A stretch of DNA of 64,000 bases from Dictyobacter vulcani (GCF_008974265.1 NZ_BKZW01000001.1:1054001-1118000), one strand, 5' to 3'. Positions 8,595-18,468 are shown, numbered from the stretch's first letter. Notes: generated from the letters alone by a model not told the origin. Numbers and translations are program-made.

Positions 8595-10007
8595 CTATTT
8601 GATGGTTGCGGTCTGGGCATCGAATTCATGCTCGTGTTCACCACCGGTCAACAGAGACAGGAGAGGTACAAGCTTGGAAACGACCGGTGAACCCCAACCA
8701 GTCGTGGCATCCCAACCTTTTTTCGCCTCATATCCGGGAATCGTTACTGTGTTACCAGCATTGTCCACAAAAGTGAAGGTATTGTTGCCGGATGTGATGT
8801 CATGGAAGGTTGCGGAATAGATGCCGTTTATGCGGCCAAAGAGCAGATAAACGACAGGATTGATGAAGCCAACACGTTTGTTACCATACTGGCTGGCCAG
8901 AGCAGCAATACCAGCCCACTGGGGAGAACCAGCGCTCGTACCACCAAAGATGAAGACTCTTCCGAGTCCAGCACCGCTATCTGAAGTAACAGTCAACACG
9001 CCACCATTGATGGCTGCGTTATAAGCTACATCAGGAACACCGCGCTCTTTACCTGGGATATTAGACAGACCATACTGGTAGAATGGCTTGCTATAAACTT
9101 TGCTGAAGCCACCACCAGTACCAGCGCCGAATTGTGGCTCATTCCAGGTGGTCTCGCTCTGGTAGGCACCTGTAACAGCGTCAGCGACGAGTTGGGTACC
9201 ACCAACACCTGTTACGAATGGATCGTTGGCAGGGGATGAGGCGGAAAGGATGTATGAGCTACCATCACAGGAAGGCTGAGCAGCACCCTGGTCACCAGCG
9301 GAGGCGAACAGCGTGATATGCTTGCGGGCAGCAGCCTGGAAGGTTTTGTGCCAGCTCTGTGTGGTTGCAGCGTCCAAACAACTCTCAGCTTCGCCAAAGC
9401 TCATCGAAACGGTATCACCGAGATTGTTATCGATGGCATACTGGAGTGAAGCTTGCAGGTCACTGTCGTTACTGCTCTTCGCCAGCACCAGGTTGATGGT
9501 GGCATCTGGTGCTACCGCGTGGGACCATTCAACGTCCAACGCAATCTCGCCAGCCCAACCAGTCTGTTCTGGGCTACCATCAAATGGAGTTAAGGAACCC
9601 TGGCCAGGAACGATGTTCAACGTGGGATCGTTCAAGCCAAAGAGCTGATCAAACGCATGCAGATCATCCTGGATGTGGGGAGCACTGTAAGCGTCAAGGA
9701 TCACAATCGAGCGACCTTTACCAGTGATACCTTTATCCAACAGTGGCTGAATGCTATACGCAGTACGAATCTGCTTGGGTCCATAACAACGTACGGGGGC
9801 CGTATTCGATTGACAATTAAAGGTCTTGTCTTGCACTGTTCCCGCATAAATATGGTGGGGATTAACTACCGAATGCGGATTGGTATGACTCGATGTATGA
9901 GCATCCACGGTTTGTGCTGCGGCACCTGACGCCAATAGAGCTAATAGAAGTGTACAGGCGAAAAATCCATACAGCATCTCGGGAGCTACCATACGTCTCT
10001 GCGTCAT
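8595..10007 (-). CDS. Secreted sedolisin-type serine-carboxyl peptidase (S53)
   Basis: This 470-residue exported protease has a signal peptide (MLYGFFACTLLLALLASGAAAQ after a short basic start). Sedolisins are acid-active endopeptidases with a Ser-Glu-Asp triad. The visible catalytic residues are E154 and D158 in GEIALDVEW, oxyanion D239 in FASAGDQGA, and S358 in GGTSAGSPQWAG. The calcium site is represented by HDITSGNN (residues 402-409) and GWDATTGWGSP. Only about 75 residues separate the signal region from the catalytic domain, so the usual roughly 190-residue inhibitory prodomain is missing. Ribosome binding is supported by GGAGG seven bases before the ATG. The gene stands alone between the tRNA terminator and an AT-rich region. 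Confidence 0.92.
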   Translation of the reverse strand: MTQRRMVAPEMLYGFFACTLLLALLASGAAAQTVDAHTSSHTNPHSVVNPHHIYAGTVQDKTFNCQSNTAPVRCYGPKQIRTAYSIQPLLDKGITGKGRSIVILDAYSAPHIQDDLHAFDQLFGLNDPTLNIVPGQGSLTPFDGSPEQTGWAGEIALDVEWSHAVAPDATINLVLAKSSNDSDLQASLQYAIDNNLGDTVSMSFGEAESCLDAATTQSWHKTFQAAARKHITLFASAGDQGAAQPSCDGSSYILSASSPANDPFVTGVGGTQLVADAVTGAYQSETTWNEPQFGAGTGGGFSKVYSKPFYQYGLSNIPGKERGVPDVAYNAAINGGVLTVTSDSGAGLGRVFIFGGTSAGSPQWAGIAALASQYGNKRVGFINPVVYLLFGRINGIYSATFHDITSGNNTFTFVDNAGNTVTIPGYEAKKGWDATTGWGSPVVSKLVPLLSLLTGGEHEHEFDAQTATIK

Positions 10008-10351
10008 AAGATATCCTCCATACTTTAAAATAATATAGTTAAAAGTGTCTATAGGGAATAGCTACTTCTTAAGTATAGAAGATAATAATTCAATTTGCCA
10101 GTTGAAATCCTGGAAATACTAAAATATGGGAATATTCAAACAAACATGATTAGTAGGTAGTAACTAAATGGAAGATATATTACTATCAAAACACACTTTG
10201 ACACACAATGAAACAGTACATATAAACATCATCATCATTTTCATTTATAAACTGTCTGAAAATTGCCAGGAAAAAAGTACTATTTAGTAAATTTACGCAA
10301 CATTATGAGCAACAAAATTCGAGCAAAGCTGAAAAGAAAGGTTGAGGATAA
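10008..10351. other. AT-rich non-coding region upstream of the sedolisin gene
   Basis: About 340 bases without a supported gene. It is AT-rich, carries the half-palindrome GTGTCTATAG at 10045-10054, and probably holds the sedolisin promoter, but no convincing -35/-10 pair with proper spacing was found. Confidence 0.5.
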
Positions 10352-10395
10352 AGTGCGGCTCCTGGTCTTTCTTTTCATGGACCAGGAGCCGCACT
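10352..10395 (-). terminator. Terminator-like hairpin at the end of the rpsB-ispG cluster
   Basis: A perfect 16-bp stem (10352-10367 with 10380-10395) and a 12-base loop lie 21 bases beyond the ispG stop. No long T-run follows on the minus strand, so efficiency is uncertain. It closes the large minus-strand cluster. Confidence 0.65.
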
Positions 10396-10416
10396 ATAGA
10401 ATTTAAATCTACTATC

Positions 10417-11655
10417 TTATGCGCGGGGTAGAATAGGGAGATTCATCCCTTCATCGCGAGTGCGATGGGTACCAGCAATATCTTTAATGCCGCCTTCAGG
10501 ATAGACCAGTTTGGCTTCTGCCTCCGGCAAGAGGCTAGCAACCTCTTTCAGGACTGCATCCAGGAATTGATCTTCAGGAACAGTCTTGACGACCTGACCT
10601 TTACGGAAAATGACGCCCTTTCCTTTTCCGCCGGCCAGACCAACATCCGCATCCCGGGATTCGCCAGGACCATTGACAACACAGCCCATCACGGCAACCT
10701 GAATAGGGGTCTGCACTTTTGAAAGTCGTTTTTCAACTTCATTCGCGACGCTGATCACATCAATCTCAACGCGGCCACAAGAAGGACAGGAGACGAAGGT
10801 GACACCACGATTACGCAACTCGAGTGAACGCAGAATCTCAAAGGCGACTGGAATCTCTTCTTCTGGCTCAGCACTCAAGCTAACACGAATTGTGTCACCA
10901 ATACCTTCTGCCAGCAGCAAACCTAATCCCACCGACGATTTAACCGCGCCCGTCACCAGGGTACCAGCCTCAGTAATGCCCAGGTGCAAAGGATAATCAG
11001 AGCGCTGCGAGAAGCGACGATACGCTTCAACTGCCGTGAGGACGGTTGATGATTTCAGCGAGACATCAATATTGTGATAATCCAGCTCTTCACACCAGCT
11101 AATATACTCTAAAGCACGAGTGACCATCCGTTCAGCCAGATTTTCACGCTCAATACGCCGTGCCTCGGCGGGATCTGAACGCTCCAGAGTACCATCATCG
11201 CGCAAACGCACCTGCACACGTTGCATCTGCGCAACCTTATCCAGGGCATCGATCGAACCAGAATTGACACCAATACGCATCGCGACATTACGTTCTTTGG
11301 CCGCCAGCACGATCTCCTCTAACGACTTCCGTCCACGTAAGAGATTGCCTGGATTGATACGTACTTTATCAACACCCTGACGAATTGACTCAAGCGCTAA
11401 TTCTGGATTGTAATGGATATCAACAACCAGGGGGATATTAATGCGTTTTTTAATCTCACTTAAAACAACGGCATCTTCCATCTCTGGTACAGCGACACGC
11501 ACCAGTTCACAACCTACGTCCTGCAAGCGTTGAATCTGTGCAACAGTTGCGTCCACATCACGTGTATAGGTAGTGGTCATAGATTGAACGGCAATTGGTG
11601 CGTCTCCACCGATTGCAAGATTACCTACATGTATTTGTCGTGTTTTTTTTCGCAT
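10417..11655 (-). CDS. ispG: 4-hydroxy-3-methylbut-2-enyl-diphosphate synthase
   Basis: IspG (GcpE) is the [4Fe-4S] enzyme that makes HMBPP from MEcPP in the MEP isoprenoid pathway. The TIM-barrel start IHVGNLAIGGDAPIAVQSMTTT is characteristic. The cluster ligands lie in the C-terminal domain: SCPSCGRVEIDV and MGCVVNGPGESRDADVG. I placed the start at the ATG 11653-11655 (MRKKTRQIHVG); a longer frame reaches back to 11715 but would overlap rseP by 41 bases and has no homologous sequence. GGAG lies 13 bases upstream, rather far. The length of about 412 aa is a little longer than usual because of a C-terminal tail (GIKDIAGTHRTRDEGMNLP). It is the last gene of the dxr-rseP-ispG block. Confidence 0.95.
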   Translation of the reverse strand: MRKKTRQIHVGNLAIGGDAPIAVQSMTTTYTRDVDATVAQIQRLQDVGCELVRVAVPEMEDAVVLSEIKKRINIPLVVDIHYNPELALESIRQGVDKVRINPGNLLRGRKSLEEIVLAAKERNVAMRIGVNSGSIDALDKVAQMQRVQVRLRDDGTLERSDPAEARRIERENLAERMVTRALEYISWCEELDYHNIDVSLKSSTVLTAVEAYRRFSQRSDYPLHLGITEAGTLVTGAVKSSVGLGLLLAEGIGDTIRVSLSAEPEEEIPVAFEILRSLELRNRGVTFVSCPSCGRVEIDVISVANEVEKRLSKVQTPIQVAVMGCVVNGPGESRDADVGLAGGKGKGVIFRKGQVVKTVPEDQFLDAVLKEVASLLPEAEAKLVYPEGGIKDIAGTHRTRDEGMNLPILPRA

Positions 11656-11674
11656 AATTGAAAGTAAACTCCGT

Positions 11675-12877
11675 TTAGCCGTTCCAATGCATGAGATCAC
11701 TGACCGTGACCACAACCATGAGAACTAATAGTAAAGCAAAACCAACCAGATTTATCAGCCCTTCACGCTCAGGTTTCAAACGCTTACCGCCACGCAAAAT
11801 CTCAACCAATATGAGAAAGACGCGTCCACCATCCAGAGCGGGGAAAGGTAAAATGTTAAAAATTGCTAAATTCAAACTTAAAGCGGCTGTCAGACTTAAA
11901 ATGGGCCACCAGCCAACGACAGGGGTCTGCTCTGCCACAGTCTGTGTCACCTGCGCAATGCCAACCGGTCCAGAAAATTGAGGCTGAATAGCACCAATAA
12001 TCATCTTACCAATAATGGTCAGATATTGACGAATAAAATCAAAGGTATGCAGAATGCCTCGATAGGGAGCCTGCCATAAAGGATAGTGCATAATCACTGT
12101 TTTGCTTCCAACACCCATTGCCCCCTGGCCCGGTGCTGGATGGGCACGTGCATTGACAGTAATAGCTACCGGAGCGGCTTCCTTCTGGTGCCGGACTGTC
12201 AACTGCAACGGCACAGTATTATGTTTCCCTTTATCTGCTCTAATCGCATCACTGACAACATTAAACATATCAGTAAAGTCTTTGACAGCCTTACCATTCA
12301 CAGTTAAGACCGTATCATCAACCTTCAGACCAGCGGCAGCAGCAGGCGAGTTTGGCTGTATCGAACCAATCATTGCGGTTGGTGATGCCACTGGCTCACC
12401 CAGACCATACGCAACCGTAAACAACACAATACCCAGGAGAAAATTCATAAACACGCCAGCGCAGAGCACAATGATACGCTTGCCCGCTGTCTTGGCGGCA
12501 AAGCTGCCTTCATCATAGCGCCCCTGCTCATCTACAGTATCGCCACTCTCACCTGCCATACGCACAAAACCACCAAGTGGCAAAAGATTGAACGAGTAGA
12601 GAGTGCGCTCAGGTATGGGGGCATGCTCATCAACACTCGCATTGCCAAAAGGATCCTGGATATTGCTGGTATCAACAACCGAGCTGCCGCGTCCAAACCA
12701 TAAAACCTCCCAACCACCCCGCTCACGTTTGCGCAAACTCACCACGTTGGGGGGAAAGCCCATACCGAACTCTTCAACTCGAATACCAGCCCACTTCGCC
12801 GCCATAAAATGGCCAAGCTCGTGAACAAACACAAGTAATCCCAAAACCGGAATAACCGCGAGTATATACCAGCTCAT
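11675..12877 (-). CDS. rseP: Site-2 intramembrane metalloprotease RseP
   Basis: RseP cleaves membrane-spanning substrates, such as anti-sigma factors or signal-peptide remnants, within the membrane. The 400-residue protein has the zinc site HELGH in the first membrane segment (residues 19-23), a PDZ domain at about residues 160-240 (IGSIQPNSPAAAAGLKVDDT), and the second zinc-ligand motif NILPFPALDGGR, followed by C-terminal membrane segments. The insert between the first segment and the PDZ domain is rich in charged residues. It sits between dxr and ispG, a very common bacterial arrangement. AAGG precedes the ATG. Substrate not predictable here; no sigma/anti-sigma pair lies nearby. Confidence 0.94.
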   Translation of the reverse strand: MSWYILAVIPVLGLLVFVHELGHFMAAKWAGIRVEEFGMGFPPNVVSLRKRERGGWEVLWFGRGSSVVDTSNIQDPFGNASVDEHAPIPERTLYSFNLLPLGGFVRMAGESGDTVDEQGRYDEGSFAAKTAGKRIIVLCAGVFMNFLLGIVLFTVAYGLGEPVASPTAMIGSIQPNSPAAAAGLKVDDTVLTVNGKAVKDFTDMFNVVSDAIRADKGKHNTVPLQLTVRHQKEAAPVAITVNARAHPAPGQGAMGVGSKTVIMHYPLWQAPYRGILHTFDFIRQYLTIIGKMIIGAIQPQFSGPVGIAQVTQTVAEQTPVVGWWPILSLTAALSLNLAIFNILPFPALDGGRVFLILVEILRGGKRLKPEREGLINLVGFALLLVLMVVVTVSDLMHWNG

Positions 12878-13005
12878 CCCTTATTCCTTTACTCAGCAAA
12901 TGTCCAATTACATTATCTTGCCATGCAAGCGTGTAAGCCACTGCACAAACTCTGTGTCAGCAACATGCACGATTACCATTTGAATACATTGCCGCCACTA
13001 ACTCC

Positions 13006-14181
13006 CTAAGCACGTTTCTTCCATAACTCTCGGACAGTGCGACGTGCCCAGGCACAGGCATCAAGGGTCGCAGCTACATCTGGTTGCTCGATTGATTGAT
13101 GCCGTTCCAAAGCCGCATCAATCAACTGCGCAATTTCTATATAGCTAATTTTCCTCGTCAAGAACAGCTCGACCGCCTCCTCATCAGCTCCTACCAGAAC
13201 ACAAGGATACGTCCCACCACGTTTTCCAGCCTCAACAGCCAGCCGGAAACAAGGGAAACGTTCAAGATCCAGGTCCTCAAAATGGAGGGAGGCCACATCG
13301 GCCCAGCGCAGCTCACGGATAAAATCCGTCTCGGCAGAATCCAGGCGATCAGGATAGGCGAGAGCGTTCATAATCGGGAGATGCATACTTGGTAGACTGG
13401 CCTGCATCTTCACAGAGCCATCGATAAACTCAACCATGGAGTGAATAATGCTTTCAGGATGCACCACAACTTCCATCTTCTCGTATGGGACCCCGAAGAG
13501 CCAATGGGACTCAATAACTTCAAGAGCCTTATTCATCAAGGTGGCGCTATCAATGGTAATTTTTGGTCCCATACTCCAGGTTGGATGCGCCAGAGCTTGC
13601 TTGACCGTGACGGTCTTTAACTCTTCTAAAGGAGTCGCTCGGAAGGGTCCTCCAGATGCGGTCAATAACAGGCGATGAATGGAAGATGTTTCTTCACCCC
13701 GTAAACATTGCCAGATGGCACTATGCTCACTATCAATGGGATAAATAGGCACACCTACCCGTTGAGCCGCCTGCGTTACCAGATGACCTGCCATCACCAA
13801 CGTCTCTTTATTTGCCAGTGCAATCGTCTTACCAGCACCAATCGCGGCCAGCGTGGGCATCAGTCCAACTAAGCCTGAGGTAGCCGCCACGACAATGTCT
13901 GCATCGCTATGTGTCGCAACGGCGAGTAAACCTTGCTCACCGATCAAAGCCTGCGGCAGTAATCGTCGTGCTTTGGCCTCAACCTCAGGGGTATCCGCGA
14001 AACAGGTCACTAACTCGGGTTGAAATTCCTGTACCTGCTGTGCCAGCAAATCCACATTACTGCGCGCCGCCATAGCCACGATACGAAAATGTTCGGGAAA
14101 GCGCCGCACAACATCGAGGGTTTGCCGACCAATTGAGCCCGTACTTCCTAATAAAGCAATACGTTTAGGGAACGTTGTCAT
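13006..14181 (-). CDS. dxr: 1-deoxy-D-xylulose 5-phosphate reductoisomerase
   Basis: Dxr (IspC) converts DXP to MEP with NADPH, the committed step of the MEP pathway. The nucleotide motif RIALLGSTGSIGRQTL is at the start, followed by ANKETLVMAG, the metal/substrate region PIDSEHSAIWQCL, the flexible-loop region LLTASGGPFR, and TWSMGPKITIDSATLMNKALEVIE. The start at ATG 14179-14181 places the Rossmann motif at residue 12 as in the family; an upstream GTG (14217) would add 12 unrelated residues. The Shine-Dalgarno sequence is weak (AGG). The gene is followed by rseP after 128 bases. Confidence 0.95.
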   Translation of the reverse strand: MTTFPKRIALLGSTGSIGRQTLDVVRRFPEHFRIVAMAARSNVDLLAQQVQEFQPELVTCFADTPEVEAKARRLLPQALIGEQGLLAVATHSDADIVVAATSGLVGLMPTLAAIGAGKTIALANKETLVMAGHLVTQAAQRVGVPIYPIDSEHSAIWQCLRGEETSSIHRLLLTASGGPFRATPLEELKTVTVKQALAHPTWSMGPKITIDSATLMNKALEVIESHWLFGVPYEKMEVVVHPESIIHSMVEFIDGSVKMQASLPSMHLPIMNALAYPDRLDSAETDFIRELRWADVASLHFEDLDLERFPCFRLAVEAGKRGGTYPCVLVGADEEAVELFLTRKISYIEIAQLIDAALERHQSIEQPDVAATLDACAWARRTVRELWKKRA

Positions 14182-14351
14182 GAAATTTAACCTATGAAAA
14201 TATTGTAACGTACCCACATAAAATGGGCTACGAAATTATTTAGCCTCTCAACCAGATTATAACATGTATGCATCAATGCATAAGCAAGTAGACGAAAACA
14301 GGACATTTCTGCCATTACTGGCCAGCTACTTCAGCGAGCCAGTAAACTTAA

Positions 14352-15266
14352 TCAGTGAAAAAACAGGGAAAATACATAGACGATAAACACCGCAAACAAC
14401 AAGCTATCGATACGATCCAGCATGCCTCCATGTCCCGGCATGATCTGTCCACTATCTTTCACATGCATCTGACGCTTGATCATCGATTCTGCGAGATCTC
14501 CCAGTGTAGCTGAAATGCCAATGCATAAGCCTAACAGGATTGCCAGATACCAGGGCACGCCCAATGGAATCACCGTCAAGAGCAAACACGCAAGCACCGA
14601 AAAAACCAGACCTCCGGCCACGCCTTCCCAGGTCTTGGCGGGACTGATATGGGGAGCCAGTTTATGGCGTCCGAAGTAACGTCCTGAGAAGAAAGCCGCT
14701 CCATCAAAGCCCCAGACCCCTAAGAGGGTCGCCAGGAGCCACCAGACGCCACGGGGAAGCGTAACCCAGTAACCGCTCATCACGTGTAGCGTACTGGTCT
14801 CGTATCCGCGCAGCAATAAGAAGTAGCTCATCGACCAGCCCAGGTAGACGGGAACCGCCAGCGTCAGAGCCCAATCTACCATTGTGCCCTCCAATTGCTT
14901 GCGCATAAGTAGCCAGCAAAAGGCAACGAGCATTGAGGCCCCGATACCTACTTGAAGAATAAGCATATGTTGGGCGGGAAACATCGCTGAAAACAAAAAA
15001 AGGATCATCAGACCATAGCTGATCCAGGCAAGTGGCCGATAGCCAGCCTTGAATAGCATGGTGTGAAGTTCAATCATCCCCAATATCGCTACTAACAAAC
15101 AGGCCACGAAAGCCCACCAGCCCCCAAACCAGACAAAGAGGAGCACAACTGGCATCGCGATTCCTGCGGTCAACCAGCGTTGAGCAACAGATGAATTCCC
15201 TTTTTTTTCGGGTTCAATGGAACCCTCTTTACTATGCTGTTTACTTGTGCCTTGCAAACAATTCAC
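14352..15266 (-). CDS. cdsA: Phosphatidate cytidylyltransferase
   Basis: CdsA makes CDP-diacylglycerol from phosphatidic acid and CTP, the branch point of phospholipid synthesis, in the cytoplasmic membrane. The protein (up to 304 aa) is highly hydrophobic with about seven to eight membrane segments. The family signature is present: FGRHKLAPHISPAKTWEG followed by IKRQMHVKDSGQIMPGHGG and MLDRIDSLLFA. The N-terminal 25 residues are polar. The start is uncertain: a GTG at 15266 directly abuts GAGGAA, and a TTG nine bases further on has better spacing. A terminator lies between uppS and this gene, so it may have its own promoter in addition to readthrough. Confidence 0.93.
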   Translation of the reverse strand: MNCLQGTSKQHSKEGSIEPEKKGNSSVAQRWLTAGIAMPVVLLFVWFGGWWAFVACLLVAILGMIELHTMLFKAGYRPLAWISYGLMILFLFSAMFPAQHMLILQVGIGASMLVAFCWLLMRKQLEGTMVDWALTLAVPVYLGWSMSYFLLLRGYETSTLHVMSGYWVTLPRGVWWLLATLLGVWGFDGAAFFSGRYFGRHKLAPHISPAKTWEGVAGGLVFSVLACLLLTVIPLGVPWYLAILLGLCIGISATLGDLAESMIKRQMHVKDSGQIMPGHGGMLDRIDSLLFAVFIVYVFSLFFH

Positions 15267-15372
15267 TTCCTCAGTCGAGCTATAATTATTTTATCATACA
15301 CAGATATATGCTGTCCCACCACGTACGCTATCCACCCTCACAGATAGGGAAAGCGCAACAGCACAAAAAAAA

Positions 15373-15410
15373 GAATACGTAGAGCAATATCTGGTGGTCT
15401 CTACGTATTC
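15373..15410 (-). terminator. Terminator between uppS and cdsA
   Basis: A 12-bp perfect stem (15373-15384 with 15399-15410) and 14-base loop are followed on the minus strand by a run of eight T residues. It lies just after the uppS stop and would terminate or attenuate transcription into cdsA-dxr-rseP-ispG. Confidence 0.8.
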
Positions 15411-15422
15411 TATCACTGTTTT

Positions 15423-16204
15423 TTACTTAGAGGGGACGTCTAGACGACCAAAGCGTCTACGGCGCTGATTAAAACTCTCAAGAGCAGCCAGCAAATCTTC
15501 ATGCCCAAAGTCGGGCCAGAGAGTTGAGGTTGCATAGTATTCGCTGTATGCTGATTGCCAGAGCAAGAAATTGCTCACACGCATCTCGCCCGCAGTACGA
15601 ATAACCATATCGGGATCTGGTAAATCGCGAGTATATAAATATGAGCTAATCATTTCCTCGCTAATCGTCTCAGGATCGCGCCCATCGGCAATAATCTGCC
15701 GAACCGCATCCACGAGCTCAGCTCGCCCCCATAATTAAAACAAACATTCAAGCCAATGCGTGTATTATCTTTTGTCAATTCAACTGACTCACGCACCGCC
15801 TTCTGAATATCAGGAGACAGATCATACAATCGACCAAGATGGCGCAAACGCACCCCATCGCGGTGGAGTTTTTCTAGATCCGAGCGAATGGTCTCCCAGA
15901 AGAGACGCATTAAACCTTCAACTTCATTCTTCGGGCGTCCCCAATTCTCGGTTGAAAAAGCATACACACTGAGCATTTGAATGTTTTCATCGGCGGCACA
16001 CTCGACAACACGCCGAAGCGCAGTCACGCCTGCTTTATGTCCAGCCAGACGAGGCAAGTGCCGTTTGGTCGCCCAGCGCCCATTGCCATCCATGATGATG
16101 GCAATGTGACGCACGGGTTGCTCCTCAGATGCGACAAGGGACGTCTGCGCTAAATTCTTCTCTTTCCCTTTCATAGATGAAAAGAGTTGTTGCATCTTGG
16201 TCAA
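15423..16204 (-). CDS. uppS: Isoprenyl transferase (undecaprenyl diphosphate synthase), frameshifted in this sequence
   Basis: UppS condenses isopentenyl diphosphate with farnesyl diphosphate to make the C55 lipid carrier for cell-wall and glycan synthesis. The first frame (15650-16204) has the catalytic Asp in HIAIIMDGNGRWA, then VYAFSTENWGRP and LNVCFNYGG. The second frame (15423-15713) continues with DAVRQIIADG, DLPDPDMVIRTAGEMRVSNFLLWQSAYSEYY and a typical end. At 15726-15730 the coding strand has five G where NYGGRAEL needs six, so a single base is missing. The two parts join without any loss of conserved sequence into a normal protein of about 260 residues. UppS is normally essential, so a sequence error is the likely cause. 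The TTG start at 16204 has GGAGGT at 6 bases, inside the end of frr. Confidence 0.9.
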
Positions 16205-16206
16205 AG

Positions 16207-16764
16207 TTAGACCTCCAGGATCTCCAGTTCCTTCGCTTTTCCGATCTTCTCCATCTCATCGACGTAGCGATCGGTGAGCTTCTGCAGTTTGTCAGTGCTG
16301 CGTTTCAGCTCATCTTCAGAAACTTCTTTTTTCTTTTCTCGGTCGCGTAACTTATCCTGGACATCGCGACGGATGTTACGGATAGCGACCTTATGTTCAT
16401 CAGATTTCTTATGGAGAGTTTTCACCAGGTCACGACGACGCTCTTCGCTCATCGGCGGAATGACCAGGCGAATAACCTGCCCATCATTGTTAGGGTTGAT
16501 ACCAAGATCCGACTTCTGAATCGCTTTCTCGATATCGACCAACAATTTTTTATCCCAGGGTTGAATTACCAGAAGGCGAGCCTCTGGGACGGTGACTGAG
16601 GCTACCTGATTAATCGGTGTGGGGGCTCCATAATATTCAACATTAATACGATCAATCAAAGCTGCGCTTGCTCGTCCGGCACGAATTGCATTGAGATCCT
16701 GTCTCAAGGCTTCAATGGCCTTTTGCATACGTCGCTCTGCATCCCCGAGTAAATCTGCTGTCAT
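16207..16764 (-). CDS. frr: Ribosome recycling factor
   Basis: RRF splits post-termination ribosomes together with EF-G. The 185-residue protein has the standard length and features: AIRAGRASAALIDRINVEYYGAPTP, NQVASVTVPEARLLVIQPWD, and VIRLVIPPMSEERRRDLVK followed by the long helices of domain I. The start ATG has GGGAG six bases upstream. The gene follows pyrH and its end overlaps the ribosome-binding region of uppS. Confidence 0.97.
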   Translation of the reverse strand: MTADLLGDAERRMQKAIEALRQDLNAIRAGRASAALIDRINVEYYGAPTPINQVASVTVPEARLLVIQPWDKKLLVDIEKAIQKSDLGINPNNDGQVIRLVIPPMSEERRRDLVKTLHKKSDEHKVAIRNIRRDVQDKLRDREKKKEVSEDELKRSTDKLQKLTDRYVDEMEKIGKAKELEILEV

Positions 16765-16846
16765 TGCATACTCCCTTTTTCTCCAGGTACAATATGCACC
16801 TTAAAAACGGGACGTGACGAAATCGGTCGTGTAACAGGTTGCACGA

Positions 16847-17581
16847 CTACACAGGTTCTTTCACGTCAGTAGAGACAAGTGTACCATACTTTTCACCACG
16901 TATAATGGCTTCCAGAGCACCGCTCTGGTGCAGGTTGAAAACCAGAATAGGCATGTTGTTATCCTTACACAGCGAAAGTGCGGTACTATCCATGACTTTC
17001 AAACCCATGTTCAATGCCTTCATATAACTCAGGTCAGTGAAGCGCTGAGCATTTGGATTGCGCATAGGATCGTCATCATAGATTCCATCCACTTTGGTCG
17101 CCTTAAGCAGAACCTGCGCATTTAATTCGATCGAACGTAATGCAGCAGCCGTATCTGTGGTAAAAAATGGGTTTCCACTACCAGCAGCCAGAATAACGAC
17201 ACGCCCTTTTTCCAGATGGCGTACCGCGCGGCGACGGATAAAGGGTTCCGCGACCGGAGGCATCTCGATGGCCGTCTGTACTCGTGTGCTAATGCCGATT
17301 TTTTCCATTGCATCCTGCATTACCAATGAGTTCATAACGGTTGCGAGCATGCCCACGTAGTCCGCGGTACTCCGATCAATACCTGTCGCGGCAGCATCTG
17401 CTCCGCGCCACATATTTCCGCCCCCAATAACCATCGCGACCTCTACCCCCAGGTCGTGCACACGCTTAACCTCTCCAGCAATACGCCGTACGGTTTCGGC
17501 ATCAATACCAGATCCCTGAGATCCTAGCGCTTCACCACTCAATTTGAGTAGAATTCGCCGATATTTTGGCTCGACTGACAT
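16847..17581 (-). CDS. pyrH: Uridylate kinase
   Basis: PyrH phosphorylates UMP to UDP and is the hexameric bacterial UMP kinase of the amino-acid-kinase fold. Motifs: [16 protein letters not shown], the glycine loop [27 protein letters not shown], and [21 protein letters not shown], then [13 protein letters not shown] chose the ATG at 17579-17581 (MSVEPKYRR) because GGGAG lies ten bases upstream; the upstream ATG at 17590 overlaps that sequence. It is in the conserved tsf-pyrH-frr order. Confidence 0.96.
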   Translation of the reverse strand: MSVEPKYRRILLKLSGEALGSQGSGIDAETVRRIAGEVKRVHDLGVEVAMVIGGGNMWRGADAAATGIDRSTADYVGMLATVMNSLVMQDAMEKIGISTRVQTAIEMPPVAEPFIRRRAVRHLEKGRVVILAAGSGNPFFTTDTAAALRSIELNAQVLLKATKVDGIYDDDPMRNPNAQRFTDLSYMKALNMGLKVMDSTALSLCKDNNMPILVFNLHQSGALEAIIRGEKYGTLVSTDVKEPV

Positions 17582-17717
17582 CTTGACCATTCTCCCTTGT
17601 GCGCGACCATGAGGGACGCCTCTTCGTTTTTGTGTTCCGATATAAAACTAGTGAAGGATATCCTCAAAGGGATATCTGTTAGTGCTATGCTTGAAAATGG
17701 TAGCTCTGAAAAGCTAC

Positions 17718-18314
17718 TTATTCTCCGAGAGCAAAGCGGCTGAAGCGGCGAACCACAATATTCTCACCGGTCTCAGCAATTACTCGACGCACAAGGTCAC
17801 TGATTGTTACCGAATCGTCTTTTACCCAGGGCTGCATCATGAGCACCTGCTCGCTGAACTCTTTTTTCAACTTGCCACTGAATACCTCTTCACGGCGTGC
17901 TTCAGGAACACGAGCCATCGAGGGATCCTCAGCAAATTTCTTGCGGGCAGCCTCAATCACATCAGCTGGAACATCTTCATAATTCACATATTTAGGAGCA
18001 ACGCCCACAATCTGGAGAGCCAGATCAGAAGCCAGGTTACGGAAACTCTCGCTACGAGCGACAAAGTCGGTGTTACAATTCAACTCAATCAACACGCCCA
18101 GGCGGTTGTTGTGGTGAACATACGAGAAGACGCCACCCTCTTTGGTCTCACGACCAGCAGTGACCATCTTTTCTGCTTTTTTATCGCGGCGTGCCTCAAG
18201 ATACTTGACGGCGTCATCCCATGATTTAGCATCAGACAAAGCATTTTTGCAATCCGCGAATGTAGCACCAGTCTCTTCGCGCAACTTCTTTACATCGGTA
18301 GCTGCGAACTCCAT
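17718..18314 (-). CDS. tsf: Translation elongation factor Ts
   Basis: EF-Ts is the nucleotide-exchange factor of EF-Tu. The protein of about 198 residues is the short form found in many bacteria. It has the UBA-like N-terminus VKKLREETGATFADCKNAL with the signature EGGVFSYVHHNNRLGVLIELNCNTDFVAR and a single compact core domain. The ATG at 18312-18314 is preceded by GAGGAG at ten bases; an upstream TTG is not needed. A terminator separates it from rpsB upstream, so part of the transcription stops before tsf. Confidence 0.96.
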   Translation of the reverse strand: MEFAATDVKKLREETGATFADCKNALSDAKSWDDAVKYLEARRDKKAEKMVTAGRETKEGGVFSYVHHNNRLGVLIELNCNTDFVARSESFRNLASDLALQIVGVAPKYVNYEDVPADVIEAARKKFAEDPSMARVPEARREEVFSGKLKKEFSEQVLMMQPWVKDDSVTISDLVRRVIAETGENIVVRRFSRFALGE

Positions 18315-18468
18315 AGGTTGGTTTCTCCTCAATCTTTATGTATGATACTCAGATCTTATGATCAGTACAACAACTGCTGTCCATTTTTTTTGACTCTGAG
18401 TGCTTGACAAATGAAAAATGTGCCGATTCCACGCTCAAATAGCGGGAAAAAGGACAAAGTATATACAC

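Noticed and set aside
15650..15713. Two overlapping genes instead of one uppS
   Set aside because: The overlap carries the conserved motif across the frames; each half lacks essential parts.
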